Shown piece after piece: positions 12,154 to 25,200 of a stretch of DNA of 64,000 nucleotides. Made by a program: the position numbers and the translations under genes. How positions within the stretch are numbered: position 1 is the stretch's first letter; each line of letters starts with the position of its first letter. The notes under the pieces are model-generated. The model ran no database searches. It was not told the origin of the DNA and saw only the letters and a program-made list of their open reading frames with translations. This DNA comes from Siphonodentalium dalli (lineage: Eukaryota; Mollusca; Scaphopoda; Gadilida; Siphonodentaliidae), in the NCBI GenBank assembly GCA_032622095.1, contig CP136069.1:170616394-170680393 (forward strand), written 5' to 3'.

Positions 12154-12591
12154 ATACTTAACCAGAACAATTCAACAGACATACGGAAATTGTGCGATTT
12201 TATTAAAATAATCAATCGCGAACTTATAAATTCGGATAAGCTTGGGTAGATACTGAAAATGATAGTAAATGGCACTGCATTCATATGAAGCTAACAAGAA
12301 ATAACGTGCGCAAGCGACTAAACCAGAGTGGATACATACTCTTAATTATATTACCTCGCTGGTCTATGCACTTTGGATTGATCAATCATATGACACCATA
12401 GTATTAATCGTTAGCGGAATACTCCTACGGCAAACAGGTATATTATTTATATTGTAAATACTGTTCATATATTATAATGTATATCATTTGAATATTGATT
12501 ATGTAAGCCATGTACATAAATGTATTATATGTTATCTTAATACCTATGTATTGTGTATGGGTCGACAAGATTAAACGAATTGAATTGAATT
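12154..12591 (+). mobile_element. Nested LINE 3' fragment with (TTGAA)n tail
   Basis: This segment interrupts the minus-strand LINE. It ends on the right with AATTGAATTGAATTG-type repeats preceded by ATTAAACG, which looks like the 3' end of a plus-strand L2-like LINE. When it is skipped, the host LINE frame continues without a stop from PWTTKGVVTS into the lysine-rich linker near 12150, so it is an insertion. The short GAT at both edges may be part of a target duplication. No coding region is seen in the fragment, so it is probably 3'UTR only. Confidence 0.7.
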
Positions 12592-13122
12592 GGATGTTAC
12601 AACTCCTTTGGTCGTCCACGGATTTATTTTAATGAATTTACTTCTAACTTCCTCGCGTCGCGGCGGAAATGATTTTTCATATGCAGATTTTAAAATATTC
12701 GCAAATTTGTTGTAAGCATCATCTGGGCATGTAGATTCGGTTACTGATGAAAAACTGCACGATGAAAGTAAATATTTGAATCGCTCGGTGTTATTTTCGT
12801 TAAAATTTCGCCGTATTACGAAATCTGATCCGGTTTTAGATTTACACTTCTTATGGCTATGTTCACAATAGAAGACACCAAAATGATCACTCACATCGGT
12901 GACTATCACTCCCGATAAATATTTTGTCATGCTATTCAAAAGGATATGATCGATCAACGTAGACGAAAAGTCAGTTATCCGAGTTGCGATAGTAATAGCA
13001 GGCAGGAAACCTTGGGTGGACATGTTATCAAGAAATGTTTCAGTTTTAGTATGCATATGGTACTTTAAAGGGTCAATATTTAAATCGCCTAATATATAGG
13101 CTTGTTGATATGAAAAGGTCAA
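12592..13122 (-). pseudogene. LINE endonuclease domain, C-terminal half
   Basis: This shows ILGDLNIDPLKYH (the GDLN catalytic block), then TIATRITDFSSTLIDHIL and VIVTDVSDHFGVFY (the SDH block). These belong to the endonuclease of CR1/L2-like LINEs. The N-terminal half is missing because the frame meets non-matching sequence just right of 13122, so the copy is 5' truncated inside the endonuclease. The frame is open for about 175 residues until the nested insertion. Confidence 0.88.
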
Positions 13123-13819
13123 ATAGGAACATTACAACTTATAACGGAATTATGTCGGTGATAACACCATTTATACATAGCGTGATTTGCTGTCACCTTT
13201 ATGGTGATGGCCACTGTTCTTTTATGGCGTGTAAACGTCTATATGGTGGTGAGCACTGTTCTCGGGATTTCTCGGCTTCACCGAAACAGATTTACGCTAC
13301 GAAAATCGCCGAGGATTGCCATATGCGTTTTGCGCGTTTTTTTTTGTGAGCAAAAAATGGCCGTCAACCCTCGAGATAACCGATAAAATGCGCTATGCTG
13401 TGGCAAATTACTTATTAGTAATCAGAAACTAACTTATACTTACAAGACAAAACAATTCCCAAAGAAATGCGGACAGCAGGGTATGCCGATCGAGTATTAT
13501 GTGGGGCAATTATAGACCGCGGATGTTTACAATGATAATCCGCGTGCCGGTTGGAGAGTGTGCACACGTCATACCAACTTCACATCTAATACAATTGGTC
13601 TATTTCTGATCTGGGATGATTCCAAACAGTTAAAAAGAATGTCATGTTTATGTATCGCACTATCGTGCAATCTGTCGAAACAATTACCACACACATTGAA
13701 ACTGGGAAAATGAGCCAATGTGATGATAGATCAGGATAGATGTGTAATAAATGTACATATTTTGTACTCCATAATTATGTGTACTACATAATGACTTAAA
13801 CAAATATGAAAATAATCTT
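13123..13819. other. Intronic spacer
   Basis: No domain is recognised. Short open frames around 13110-13386 overlap each other and show no family signature. There is no tandem repeat. Confidence 0.4.
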
Positions 13820-14760
13820 TGTGGACCGTGGTATACCGTGGTACACTGTTTTTTTTTTCTCCAAAAGGTAATATCTGTCAAAGTAGACTCAAAGAAATTT
13901 ACAAGTCTGATGACCCCTTTAAGTGTTTCAAGGAACAAAATTACCATATAGTATATACTAATATGGTACAGCATGGTATTACTCAGGTCACCTCATTCGA
14001 AATCACAGGATGTGTTACTAGCTGCCACATACTATTAATACTAGGGATGTAGAACTCAATTATTCATAAAATCCTACCACGGTAATACCAGCGTAATAAC
14101 ATTGTACTACCATGAGCGGTAACTCTATATCACAATAGGATACATTACGCAGCTGGGGTGTTTGCTGTCTCTTTTTGTGGGAAGAAACTCATATTTCGCT
14201 AGTTAATCAGTGCAATACATTTGTATCTGGAGTCACACTCAAAAGTGAAAAGAATGGACAAGAATATTGTTATAGCTGTGTATAGGCTAAGTCAAAAACA
14301 GATTAACACTTCCGGTAATCACAGTTGTGCCATTCATGACCTCCAATGTGTTATCTCAACTGTTAAGGCTTCTAAGAGCTATCAAGATAGGTGTATTATT
14401 ATAATAAAGTACCATGGTACTACAACGATAAAGTACCATAGCCGGTATTACCATGATACAAGTATCATTATTTATCAGGGTTCATGTACCAGCGGATATT
14501 GGCCAATTAAGTACCAGGGTACTATGCTATGTATGCAGGTATACCAGGTTACAAATACCATTGTCCAAATGGCAAGGTATACAATTTAGAACGGTATCCC
14601 GGTGTACTTGCAACCAGGTATATCAGTGTAAAAGTATTATGCTTTACCTGGGTGCAAGTACTGTGATATATACCGGCATAAATTGTACCCTTGGATTTGG
14701 TCAATATCCGCTGGTATATGTACATGTATGTTGGTACGTGTACCATGGTATACTTTAAGC
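13820..14760. repeat. Stretch saturated with GGTA/TACC half-palindromes
   Basis: Many imperfect palindromes of the type TACCATGGTA, GGTATACC, GTACCAGGGTAC and GGTACGTGTACC occur. They are sparse at 13,830-14,120 and very dense at 14,405-14,755. There is no fixed period. It looks like an old, degenerate palindromic repeat. Open frames crossing it are by-products of the repeated motif. Confidence 0.65.
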
Positions 14761-16295
14761 TGGGAGATTATGGCTGTTAGACTGAAGAATAATATCCAAG
14801 GAATGGGAATTGTTGTCAACACAAGTTGTATTTTGAAATAAAAGTGCTGTTGAAGGAATTTTCTGCAGACGTGGCGTGATCTGCTCGAAAATCGGCCTGG
14901 GACCATTATAATATGAAATAAAACATAAATATTAAAAACAAGTTCCCGGACCCCGGCCTGTGATTCTATCATCGATATGTGCGTCGGCATTCTATTGTAT
15001 TGAGTTCTTTAATGTATATAAATGTGTCTTGTTTCTCTTAGGCTAAATTGTTTTTATTCAAAATCCTTCAATTGATTTTAAACTTTTCTTGTTATGGCTT
15101 CCTCCTTTGTTTGTGCGCGTCCCTTTTCTAATTCATATGTCTCTTCATATATTTCTGTTCGTTTCAGTGTTCGTTTTTCAATTTTATTCATTTTTATTTA
15201 TATCTAGTGTAATCATATGTTTCTTCGAGTGTCTGTTTACCTATACGGTTTATGTAGACCAAGTCTTCCAGGTATAATGGTTGGGTCCCATGATGCTGTT
15301 TTGGACCGATTCCGGTCCCGTTGCCCTTCTATAATGAACTTTCATTTGAAATATGTACTGCATTCACATGACATTGAGCCTGGCCATTCACATAAACTCC
15401 CGAATGTGATTAATCACCAGACATGTCCGTGATTAATCTGTCTTCAAAGTGATATATAATTTACCGTGATGAGAAAGGAATAGTGATGACACGATCGGTT
15501 AATATATTGTTTACATGCATTTTATTCTGAGAGCGCTACAAATCGAAATTCTCTGGAAAATAAGGCTTGGTTTACTTATAAATTATGTTGCGCGCTTTGA
15601 CATTTAACGGACCTCTGATACATGTATATTATGCATGATTACTATCATCATGCGTAGGAAAGGCTGCCCTCTATGTTCGTATACTCACAGTTTCCATTTG
15701 ACCTAATCCGAAGACGTACAAGCAAGATAACTCACACACACAATTGTGGGCGTAAAGTCCGTTATAGAAGACTAACGGAATGTGACTCGGTCCAAACCAG
15801 CATCATCTCAACGAATGTCCCAAGATGTTGTGGTAACTTGTGGACAGAGAATACTTGGTCTACGGTTTCTGTTACCTTCTTTTCGGTTGAATTTGAAAGG
15901 CATTCTAATTTTGTACAGATATGTTTTCATTTAAATTTTCACATAATCTTTGATATCCACACTATAACGTCGTTTCTTTTCCAGATTTCCCATTCTCAGT
16001 AAACACTGTCCTCATCTCCCACTATAAAGAGACCGTTCCGGCTATTTATGAGATGGCATGAATAACGAGCGTTTGTCTCACGTGTGAGAAACATTGAGTT
16101 AAGCAAATGGGAGAAATTGTTATTACTATAGTGAGATTTTTCAGAGCAACTGAAACCAGGTAAATTGTATACATATGGGCGGACGGACACTGCTCATGTT
16201 CACTCTCCCGATTTATTTTTCGAGGGACAAAAGTCACATGCATGCATATATGGCTACACATGTATACAATATAGTAATTATATATAGCATTATAC
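14761..16295. other. Right part of claudin-like intron 1
   Basis: AT-rich with T-rich tracts near 15,060-15,240. No recognisable coding sequence, RNA gene or repeat is seen. A 17 bp string ending in TCAGTAAA at about 15,985 matches the sequence around the start codon of the claudin-like first exon at about 16,494, possibly by chance. Confidence 0.4.
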
Positions 16296-16500
16296 CTTCA
16301 GCACCAAGAAATATACATCCATAGTCGCTGCAGAGTTGCCAGAGTCCATTATTGTCGTCAACATTTCGGTATTTCGAACCGTAACTCACAACATTTATAG
16401 CATGTGTATGATGCGTCCAGTACGGCAAAGCAACTGCAAGTATCTGCACCAGCAGCCCGAATCCTGCAATTCCAGTCACACACATTTCTTGAATTCCCAT
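16296..16500 (-). CDS. Claudin/PMP22-like tetraspan protein, first coding exon
   Basis: The exon starts at an ATG (complement of 16498-16500) giving MGIQEMCVTG. This leaves eight residues before a hydrophobic helix (TGIAGFGLLVQILAVALPYW), as in claudins. The first extracellular loop carries the family signature: Trp28, then GLW at residues 52-54, Cys57 and Cys62. The exon ends at GCTGAAG|GTATAA, a good donor with phase 1, which fits the phase-1 acceptor of the exon at 6499-6657. The C-x4-C spacing is shorter than in vertebrate claudins and closer to invertebrate claudin-like proteins. An in-frame ATG lies further upstream (about 16591), but the shorter start gives the usual N-terminus. The family call rests on the W-GLW-C-C pattern and topology. 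Confidence 0.66.
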
Positions 16501-18300
16501 TCTCAGTAAAACACAACACCCCGATTCGCAATATCCGCCTTGTTTGTATACTAAAACACTATCCTTGGGTCTCCACACACACATGCTCATCATCTAGGGC
16601 AGCACGACAAAGAGTAAATAGTTTAAACACACAGACCTGGATGAATAATACACTATATTAATTTCTTTAAAACAAACTGTCTGTATAGTACAAATACCCC
16701 ATGGAAGTTAATCCGCTGTTTTTCACGTAAATATGAAATCAACGGATTCATTTTTATACTGTAGTAGGGAAGTTTAGACTTCTAAGTTCTAGCTTAGTCC
16801 ACCAAGACATATACCATCCTATATTATTCGTCACTGTGTGGTGGGTGCCATGTACAATTTCGTACATTATGATATCCTCCTCATAACAGTGTAAATTTCA
16901 TGCAAGAGTAGTCTGTAATAAGCCTGACAGACGAAGTTAGAAGTTTTGCATGCTAATCATCCCTAATATGTTTTATCTGATGTGTGTACACACTTGTGTG
17001 GGCAATTCATGTATTGATCGATCAGATGTCGTTTTTTAAAACCTATTATCTGAACATTTCTCACAAATGAATATGAATCATTCTGCTCTTGTATATTATT
17101 TATTGTTCTGTCTGGCGTCTGCTTTGTTACCGGAACACTCTTTCAAAGGAATAATAGACCGTTCCAATGTATACTTCTATAACTGAATGGGAGAATCCAT
17201 TCAGCATGGAAAGTGTTAATTCACTACATTCGGAGTAAGTTGAATGTTATAATAGTATTACTAAAGGTACTCAATCCTATTCGATGGTCCCCATATAATC
17301 AGATTCCAACAACAAAAACATTTTTAGAAATGCCGCTTAAGTTATCAGAATCGACAAACTGCCAAAACATAATGCTAACCACTGTCAACCATAGTATAAC
17401 ATTGCTCGAAACGTGTTATTTATCAACGTGTTGTTGGACCAAATTTGTCCTTATTATTAACAGAAAGCCTCTTGATTTTAGAGTTATCCATCTTCATCCA
17501 CAATTAGGTACGAGACAGTCGGTCTGTCGACTTTTTGTTGGGCCAATAATAATTCTTGATGGTGAAACATACTAGATTTAAAAAATCGATATCTAATAAC
17601 TCTGAGCTTTGATAGGTGGGTTCAACGACTCGAATCAAACATTTTTTACCCCCGAATCCAAATAAATAATAATGGAGGGCGTTTAATAGGATTATGCATC
17701 TTTTGGGACGTTTCGAAACTCACGGATATAGTTATGACTACTCTTCTTGATCGTAAAATGCATGCCGCTGGCCAAACTATACGTTCCATAAAGATAACGA
17801 CGACGATTAGGATTACTGAATACAATACAATGGTAATCATGTATAGTGTGACAGTTTCGCTCTGCACGATCTATCTGATTAAGCACGATGCGCACAATGA
17901 TCTCCTATATTACATGATCCTACCCTTGATCCATTCAATAAACCCATTCTATAAATTGTGATATTAAACGTTCGTTTAATAACAGGAAATAGCGCCAGGT
18001 GACCTTCGACTTCCGGTATGTCGTCTGTTTACATTCCAATAGTACGTCTCAAAATACAATGGCTTTCAATATTTTTTCCAAAACTATAATGAATGAAGAG
18101 TTTGAAAAGTTATTTCATTAAATATAGGTCATTAAATACGCCAAAGAGTCTTTATTTATCTGGGACTATTTCTTTACGCGGGCAAACTACGCATGGTTAT
18201 GTGAAATGTCATCGCATGCCTTATAGAAGCTGATGTTAGTTTCGCGTCCCATTTGTTGATTTAAGTATGTTTTGCCGATGTTTTGGATCATGTAATAAAT
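16501..18300. other. Upstream flank of the claudin-like gene
   Basis: This would hold the promoter or 5'UTR of the minus-strand gene, but no TATA box or CpG island is obvious. A plus-strand open stretch at about 17,671-17,961 ends in LLYYMILPLIHSINPFYKL, resembling the last two helices and NPxxY motif of a class A GPCR. A hydrophobic frame also overlaps on the other strand, so I do not annotate a gene. Confidence 0.4.
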
Positions 18301-18438
18301 AGAATCTACAACTCGTCCCCAGTTTATATCGGAATTTACGAAACTCGTCCAGTAAATTAGGTCTGGACCTCGCCAAAGGCTCGGTCCAAACCTAATTTAC
18401 TGGACTCATTTTGAAACTGTGGACTCGTTGTAGATTCT
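18301..18438. repeat. 138 bp hairpin repeat (foldback/MITE-like)
   Basis: The outer arms AGAATCTACAAC...GTCC and their complement lie at 18301-18318 and 18421-18438. The inner arms, including CCAGTAAATTAGGT(C/T)TGGACC, flank a 13-base loop around 18371-18383. The whole unit can fold into one long imperfect hairpin. No clear target duplication is seen. It lies about 230 bp left of the satellite array. Confidence 0.85.
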
Positions 18439-18670
18439 CTATATATTCAATAGGCCAATTGAGGATAGTTGCCCGAGGCTTGATACTTTCTGGATGTATC
18501 TAAATAGTATGTTACAACATAAATACACATGTCGTCATACATGAGTGTTTGCATCATACATGACGTTTTGATACACACCGAAGGAATTATTACCATACTC
18601 GTTGTTAGGGTTAGGAGATCACGGCTAAGTTAGAACGAGCGCATACTGAACTCATAGTCTTGGACCACAG
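18439..18670. other. Left flank of the satellite array
   Basis: Unique-looking sequence with no gene. It ends abruptly where the first monomer begins at 18671, with no graded decay of the repeat. Confidence 0.5.
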
Positions 18671-21600
18671 CATAGAATGAATACATCGATCACACGCCGC
18701 GGAAGTTAGTGTCGGATAATATAATATCCAAGCCATATAACATAGAATGAATACATATATCACATGCTCCGGAAGTTAGTATCAGATAATATAATATCCA
18801 AGCCATATAACATAGAATGAATACATATATCACATGCTCCGGAAGTTAGTATCAGATAATACAATCTCCAAGCCATATAACATAGAATGAATAAATAGAG
18901 CACATGTCCCGGAAGTTAGTATCAGATAATATAATCTCCAATCCATATAACATAGAATGATTACATATATCACATGCTCCGGAAGTTAGTGTCAGATAAT
19001 ACAATCTCCAAGCCATATAACATAGAATGAATACATATATCACATGCTACGGAAGTTAGTGTCATATAATACAATCTCCAAGCCATATAACATAGAATGA
19101 TTACATATATCACATGCTCCGGAAGTTAGTGTCAGATAATATAATATCCAAGCCATATAACATAGAATGCATACATATATCACATGCTCCGGAAGTTAGT
19201 GTCAGATAATATAATATCCAAGCCATATAACATAGAATGCATACATATATCACATGCCCCGGAAGTTAGTGTCAGATAATATAATATCCAAGCCATATAA
19301 CATAGAATGATTACATATATCACATGCTCCGGAAGTTAGTGTCAGATAATATAATATCCAAGCCATATAACATAGAATGCATACATATATCACATGCCCC
19401 GGAAGTTAGTATCAGATAATATAATCTCCAAGCCATATACCATAGAATGAATAAATAGAGCACATGCCCCGGAAGTTAGTGTCAGATAATATAATCTCCA
19501 AGCCATATAACATAGAATGAATACATATATCACATGCTCCGGAAGTTAGTGTCGGATAATATAATCTCCAAGCCATATACCATAGAATGAATACATATAT
19601 CACATGCTACGGAAGTTAGTATCATATAATATAATCTCCAAGCCATATAACATAGAATGAATACATCGATCACATGCTACGGAAGTTAGTGTCAGATAAT
19701 ATAATCTCCAAGCCATATACCATAGAATGAATACATATATCACATGCGCCGGAAGTTAGTGTCGGATAATATAATCTCCAAGCCATATAACATAGAATGA
19801 ATACATAGAGCCCATGCCCCGGAAGTTAGTGTCAGATAATATAATATCCAAGCCATATAACATAGAATGAATAAATAGAGCCCATGCCCCGGAAGTTAGT
19901 GTCAGATAATATAATATCCAAGCCATATAACATAGAATGAATACATATATCACATGCTCCGGAAGTTAGTGTTGGATAATATAATCTCCAAGCCATATAA
20001 CATAGAATGAATACATATATCACATGCCGCGGAAGTTAGTGTCGGATAATATAATCTCCAAGCCATATAACATAGAATGAATACATATATCACATGCTCC
20101 GGAAGTTAGTATCAGATAATATAATCTCCAATATATATAACATAGAATGAATACATAGAGCACATGCTCCGGAAGTTAGTTTCAGATAATATAATCTCCA
20201 AGCCATATACCATAGAATGAATACATATATCACATGCCCCGGAAGTTAGTATCAGATAATATAATCTCCAATATATATAACATAGAATGAATACATATAT
20301 CACATGCTCCGGAAGTTAGTGTCGGATAATATAATCTCCAAGCCATATACCATAGAATGAATACATATATCACATGCTCCGGAAGTTAGTGTCGGATAAT
20401 ACAATCTCCAAGCCATATAACATAGAATGAATACATAGAGCACATGCTCCGGAAGTTAGTGTCGGATAATACAATCTCCAAGCCATATAACATAGAATGA
20501 ATACATAGAGCACATGCCGCGGAAGTTAGTGTCAGATAATATAATATCCAAGCCATATAACATAGAATGAATACATAGAGCACATGCCGCGGAAGTTAGT
20601 GTCAGATAATATAATCTCCAAGCCATATAACATAGAATGAATACATATATCACATGCTCCGGAAGTTAGTGTCGGATAATATAATCTCCAAGCCATATAA
20701 CATAGAATGAATACATAGATCACATGCTACGGAAGTTAGTGTCAGATAATATAATATCCAAGCCATATAACATAGAATGAATACATATATCACATGCTCC
20801 GGCACTTAGTATCAGATAATATAATCTCCAAGCCATATAACATAGAATGAATACATAGAGCACATGCTCCGGAAGTTAGTGTCAGATAATATAATATCCA
20901 AGCCATATAACATAGAATGAATACATATATCACATGCTCCGGAAGTTAGTGTCAGATAATATAATCTCCAAGCCATATAACATAGAATGAATACATAGAG
21001 CACATGCTCCGGAAGTTAGTGTCAGATAATATAATCTCCAAGCCATATAACATAGAATGAATACATATATCACATGCTCCGGAAGTTATTGTCAGATTAT
21101 ATAATCTCCAAGCCATATAACATAGAATGAATACATATATCACATGCTACGGAAGTTATTGTCAGATAATATAATCTCCAAGCCATATAACATAGAATGA
21201 ATACATATATCACATGCTACGGAAGTTATTGTCAGATAATATAATATCCAAGCCATATAACATAGAATGAATACATATATCACATGCTACGGAAGTTAGT
21301 ATCAGATAATATAATATCCAAGCCATATAACATAGAATGAATACATATATCACATGCTACGGAAGTTATTGTCAGATTATATAATTTCCAAGCCATATAA
21401 CATAGAATGAATACATATATCACATGCTACGGAAGTTAGTATCAGATAATATAATATCCAAGCCATATAACATAGAATGAATACATATATCACATGCTAC
21501 GGAAGTTAGTGTCAGATAATATAATATCCAAGCCATATAACATAGAATGAATACATATATCACATGCTACGGAAGTTAGTATCAGATAATATAATCTCCA

Positions 21601-23184
21601 AGCCATATAACATAGAATGAATACATAGATCACATGCTCCGGAAGTTATTTTCAGATAATATAATCTCCAAGCCATATAACATAGAATGAATACATATAT
21701 CACATGCTCCGGAAGTTAGTGTCAGATAATATAATCTCCAAGCCATATAACACAGACTGAATACATAGATCACATGCTCCGGAAGTTAGTTTCAGATAAT
21801 ATAATCTCCAAGCCATATAACATAGAATGAATACATAGATCACATGCTCCGGAAGTTAGTGTCATATAATATAATCTCCAAGCCATATACCATAGAATGA
21901 ATATATAGATCACATGCTACGGAAGTTAGTGTCAGATAATATAATCTCCAAGCCATATAACATACAATGAATACATAGATCACATGTCCCGGAAGTTAGT
22001 GTCAGATATTATAATCTCCAAGCCAGATAACATAGAATGAATACATAGAGCACATGCTACGGAAGTTAGTGTCGGATAATATAATCTCCAAGCCATAGAA
22101 CATAGAATGAATAAATAGAGCACATGTCCCGGAAATTAGTGTCATATAATATAATCTCCAAGCCATACCATAGAATGAATACATATATCACATGCTCCGG
22201 AAGTTAGTGTCAGATAATATAATCTCCAAGCCATATAACATATAATAAATACATAGAGCACATGCCCCGGAAGTTAGTGTCAGATAATATAATCTCCAAG
22301 CCATATAACATAGAATGAATACATAGATCACATGCCCTGTAAGTTAGTGTCAGATAATATAATCTCCCAAGCAATATAACATACAATGAATAAATAGAGC
22401 ACATGCCCAGGAAGTTAGTGTCAGATAATATAATCTCCAAGCCATATAACATAGAATGAATACATAGAGTACATGCTACGGAAGTTAGTGTCAGTTAATA
22501 TAATATCCAAGCCATATAACATATAATGAATACATATATCACATGCTACGGAAGTTAGTGTCAGTTAATATAATCTCCAAGCCATATAACATATAATGAA
22601 TACATATATCACATGCTACGGAAGTTAGTGTCAGTTAATATAATCTCCAAGCCATATAACATAGAATGAATACATATATCACATGCTCCGGAAGTTAGTT
22701 TCAGATAATATAATCTCCAAGCCATATACCATATAATGAATACATAGAGCACATGCTCCGGAAGTTAGTGTCGGATAATATAATCTCCAAGCCATATAAC
22801 ACAGACTGAATACATAGATCACATGCTACGGAAGTTAGTGTAATATAATATAATCTCCAAGCCATATAACATATAATGAATACATAGAGAACATGTTCCG
22901 GAAGTTAGTGTCTGATAATATAATATCCAAGCCATATAACATAGAATGAATACATAGAGCACATGTTCCGGAAGTTAGTCTCATATAATATAATCTCCAA
23001 GCCATATAACATACAATGAATAAATAGAGCACATGCTACGGAAGTTAGTGTCAGATAATATAATCTCCAAGCCATATAACATAGAATGAATACATAGAGC
23101 ACATGTTCCGGAAGTTAGTGTCGGATAATATAATCTCCAAGCCATATAACACAGACTGAATACATATATCACATGCTACGGAAG

Positions 23185-23605
23185 TTAGTGTCGGATAATA
23201 TAATATCCAAGCCATATAACATAGAATGAATACATAGAGCACATGCTCCGGAAGTTAATGTCGGATAATATAATCTCCAAGCCATATAACATAGAATGAA
23301 TACATATATCACATGCTACGGAAGTTAGTGTCGGATAATATAATATCCAAGCCATATAACATAGAATGAATACATAGAGCACATGCTCCGGAAGTTAATG
23401 TCGGATAATATAATCTCCAAGCCATATAACATAGAATGAATACATATATCACATGCTACGGAAGTTAGTGTCGGATAATATAATATCCAAGCCATATAAC
23501 ATAGAATGAATACATAGAGCACATGCTCCGGAAGTTAATGTCGGATAATATAATCTCCAAGCCATATAACATAGAATGAATACATATATCACATGCTACG
23601 GAACT
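23185..23605. repeat. Local 140 bp dimer repeated three times within the satellite
   Basis: Two distinguishable monomers, one with gctccggaagttaatgtc and one with gctacggaagttagtgtc, alternate with a 140 bp period. Their translations at 23185, 23325 and 23465 are identical, showing very recent copying of a dimer. Confidence 0.85.
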
Positions 23606-24090
23606 TAGTGTCATATTATATAATATCCAAGCCATATAAAATATAATGAATACATAGAGCACATGCTCCGGAAGATAGTGTAATATAATATAATCTCCAA
23701 GCCATATAACATATAATGAATACATAGAGAACATGCTACGGAAGTTAGTGTCGGATAATATAATATCCAAGCCATATAACATAGAATGAATACATAGAGC
23801 ACATACCCCGGAAGTTAGTGTCAGATAATATAATCTCCAAGCCATATAACATAGAATGAATACATAGATCACATGCTACGGAACTTAGTGTAATATAATA
23901 TAATCTCCAAGCCATATAACATATAATGAATACATAGAGAACATGCTCCGGAAGTTAGTGTCATATAATATAATATCCAAGCCATATAACATATAATGAA
24001 TACATATATCACATGCCCCGGAAGTTAGTGTCGGATAATATAATCTCCAAGCCATATAACATAGAATGAATACATATATCACATGCTACG

Positions 24091-25200
24091 GAACTTAGTG
24101 TCATATTATATAATATCCAAGCCATATAACATAGAATGAATACATAGATCACATGTTCCGGAAGTTAGTCTCATATAATATAATCTCCAAGCCATATAAC
24201 ATACAATGAATACATAGATCACATGTTCCGGAAGTTAGTCTCATATAATATAATCTCCAAGCCATATAACATACAATGAATAAATAGAGCACATGCTACG
24301 GAAGTTAGTGTCAGATAATATAATCTCCAAGCCATATAACATAGAATGACTACATAGATCACATGCTACGGAACTTAGTGTAATATAATATAATCTCCAA
24401 GCCATATAACATAGAATGAATACATAGATCACATGCTACGGAACTTAGTGTAATATAATATAATCTCCAAGCCATATAACATATAATGAATACATAGAGA
24501 ACATGCTCCGGAAGTTAGTCTCATATAATATAATCTCCAAGCCATATAACATACAATGAATACATAGATCACATGTTCCGGAAATTAGTCTCATATAATA
24601 TAATCTCCAAGCCATATAACATACAATGAATAAATAGAGCACATGCTACGGAAGTTAGTGTCAGATAATATAATCTCCAAGCCATATAACATAGAATGAA
24701 TACATAGATCACATGCTACGGAACTTAGTGTAATATAATATAATCTCCAAGCCATATAACATAGAATGAATACATAGATCACATGCTACGGAACTTAGTG
24801 TAATATAATATAATCTCCAAGCCATATAACATATAATGAATACATAGAGAACATGCTCCGGAAGTTAGTCTCATATAATATAATCTCCAAGCCATATAAC
24901 ATACAATGAATACATAGATCACATGTTCCGGAAGTTAGTCTCATATAATATAATCTCCAAGCCATATAACATACAATGAATAAATAGAGCACATGCTACG
25001 GAAGTTAGTGTCAGATAATATAATCTCCAAGCCATATAACATAGAATGCATACATAGATCACATGCTACGGAACTTAGTGTAATATAATATAATCTCCAA
25101 GCCATATAACATAGAATGAATACATAGATCACATGCTACGGAACTTAGTGTAATATAATATAATCTCCAAGCCATATAACATATAATGAATACATAGATC
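24091..25200. repeat. 350 bp five-monomer higher-order unit within the satellite
   Basis: The same succession of monomer variants recurs at 350 bp steps (for example 24241, 24591 and 24941, and 24445 and 24795). A related block reappears at about 26,260-27,060, 2,171 bp further on. Confidence 0.8.

Larger units (their letters stand above)
9548..13122 (-). mobile_element. CR1/L2-like LINE copy, interrupted by a nested LINE fragment
   Basis: The minus-strand element runs from the C-terminal half of the endonuclease (right) through RT to a 3'UTR. It ends with AATAAA (complement of 9568-9573) and a CATT simple tail (9548-9567). A plus-strand fragment sits inside it at about 12154-12591. The 3'UTR at 9574-10154 contains an AT microsatellite near 9967-9985. 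The orientation matches the claudin-like gene whose intron it occupies. Confidence 0.87.

Noticed and set aside
14221-14990. Overlapping 100-120 codon frames on both strands
   Set aside because: They cross the GGTA/TACC-rich stretch; the repeated motif itself avoids stops. No family signature.
15673-16002. 109-codon plus-strand frame upstream of the claudin-like first exon
   Set aside because: No domain, no splice or start context, and it lies inside the intron of the opposite-strand gene.
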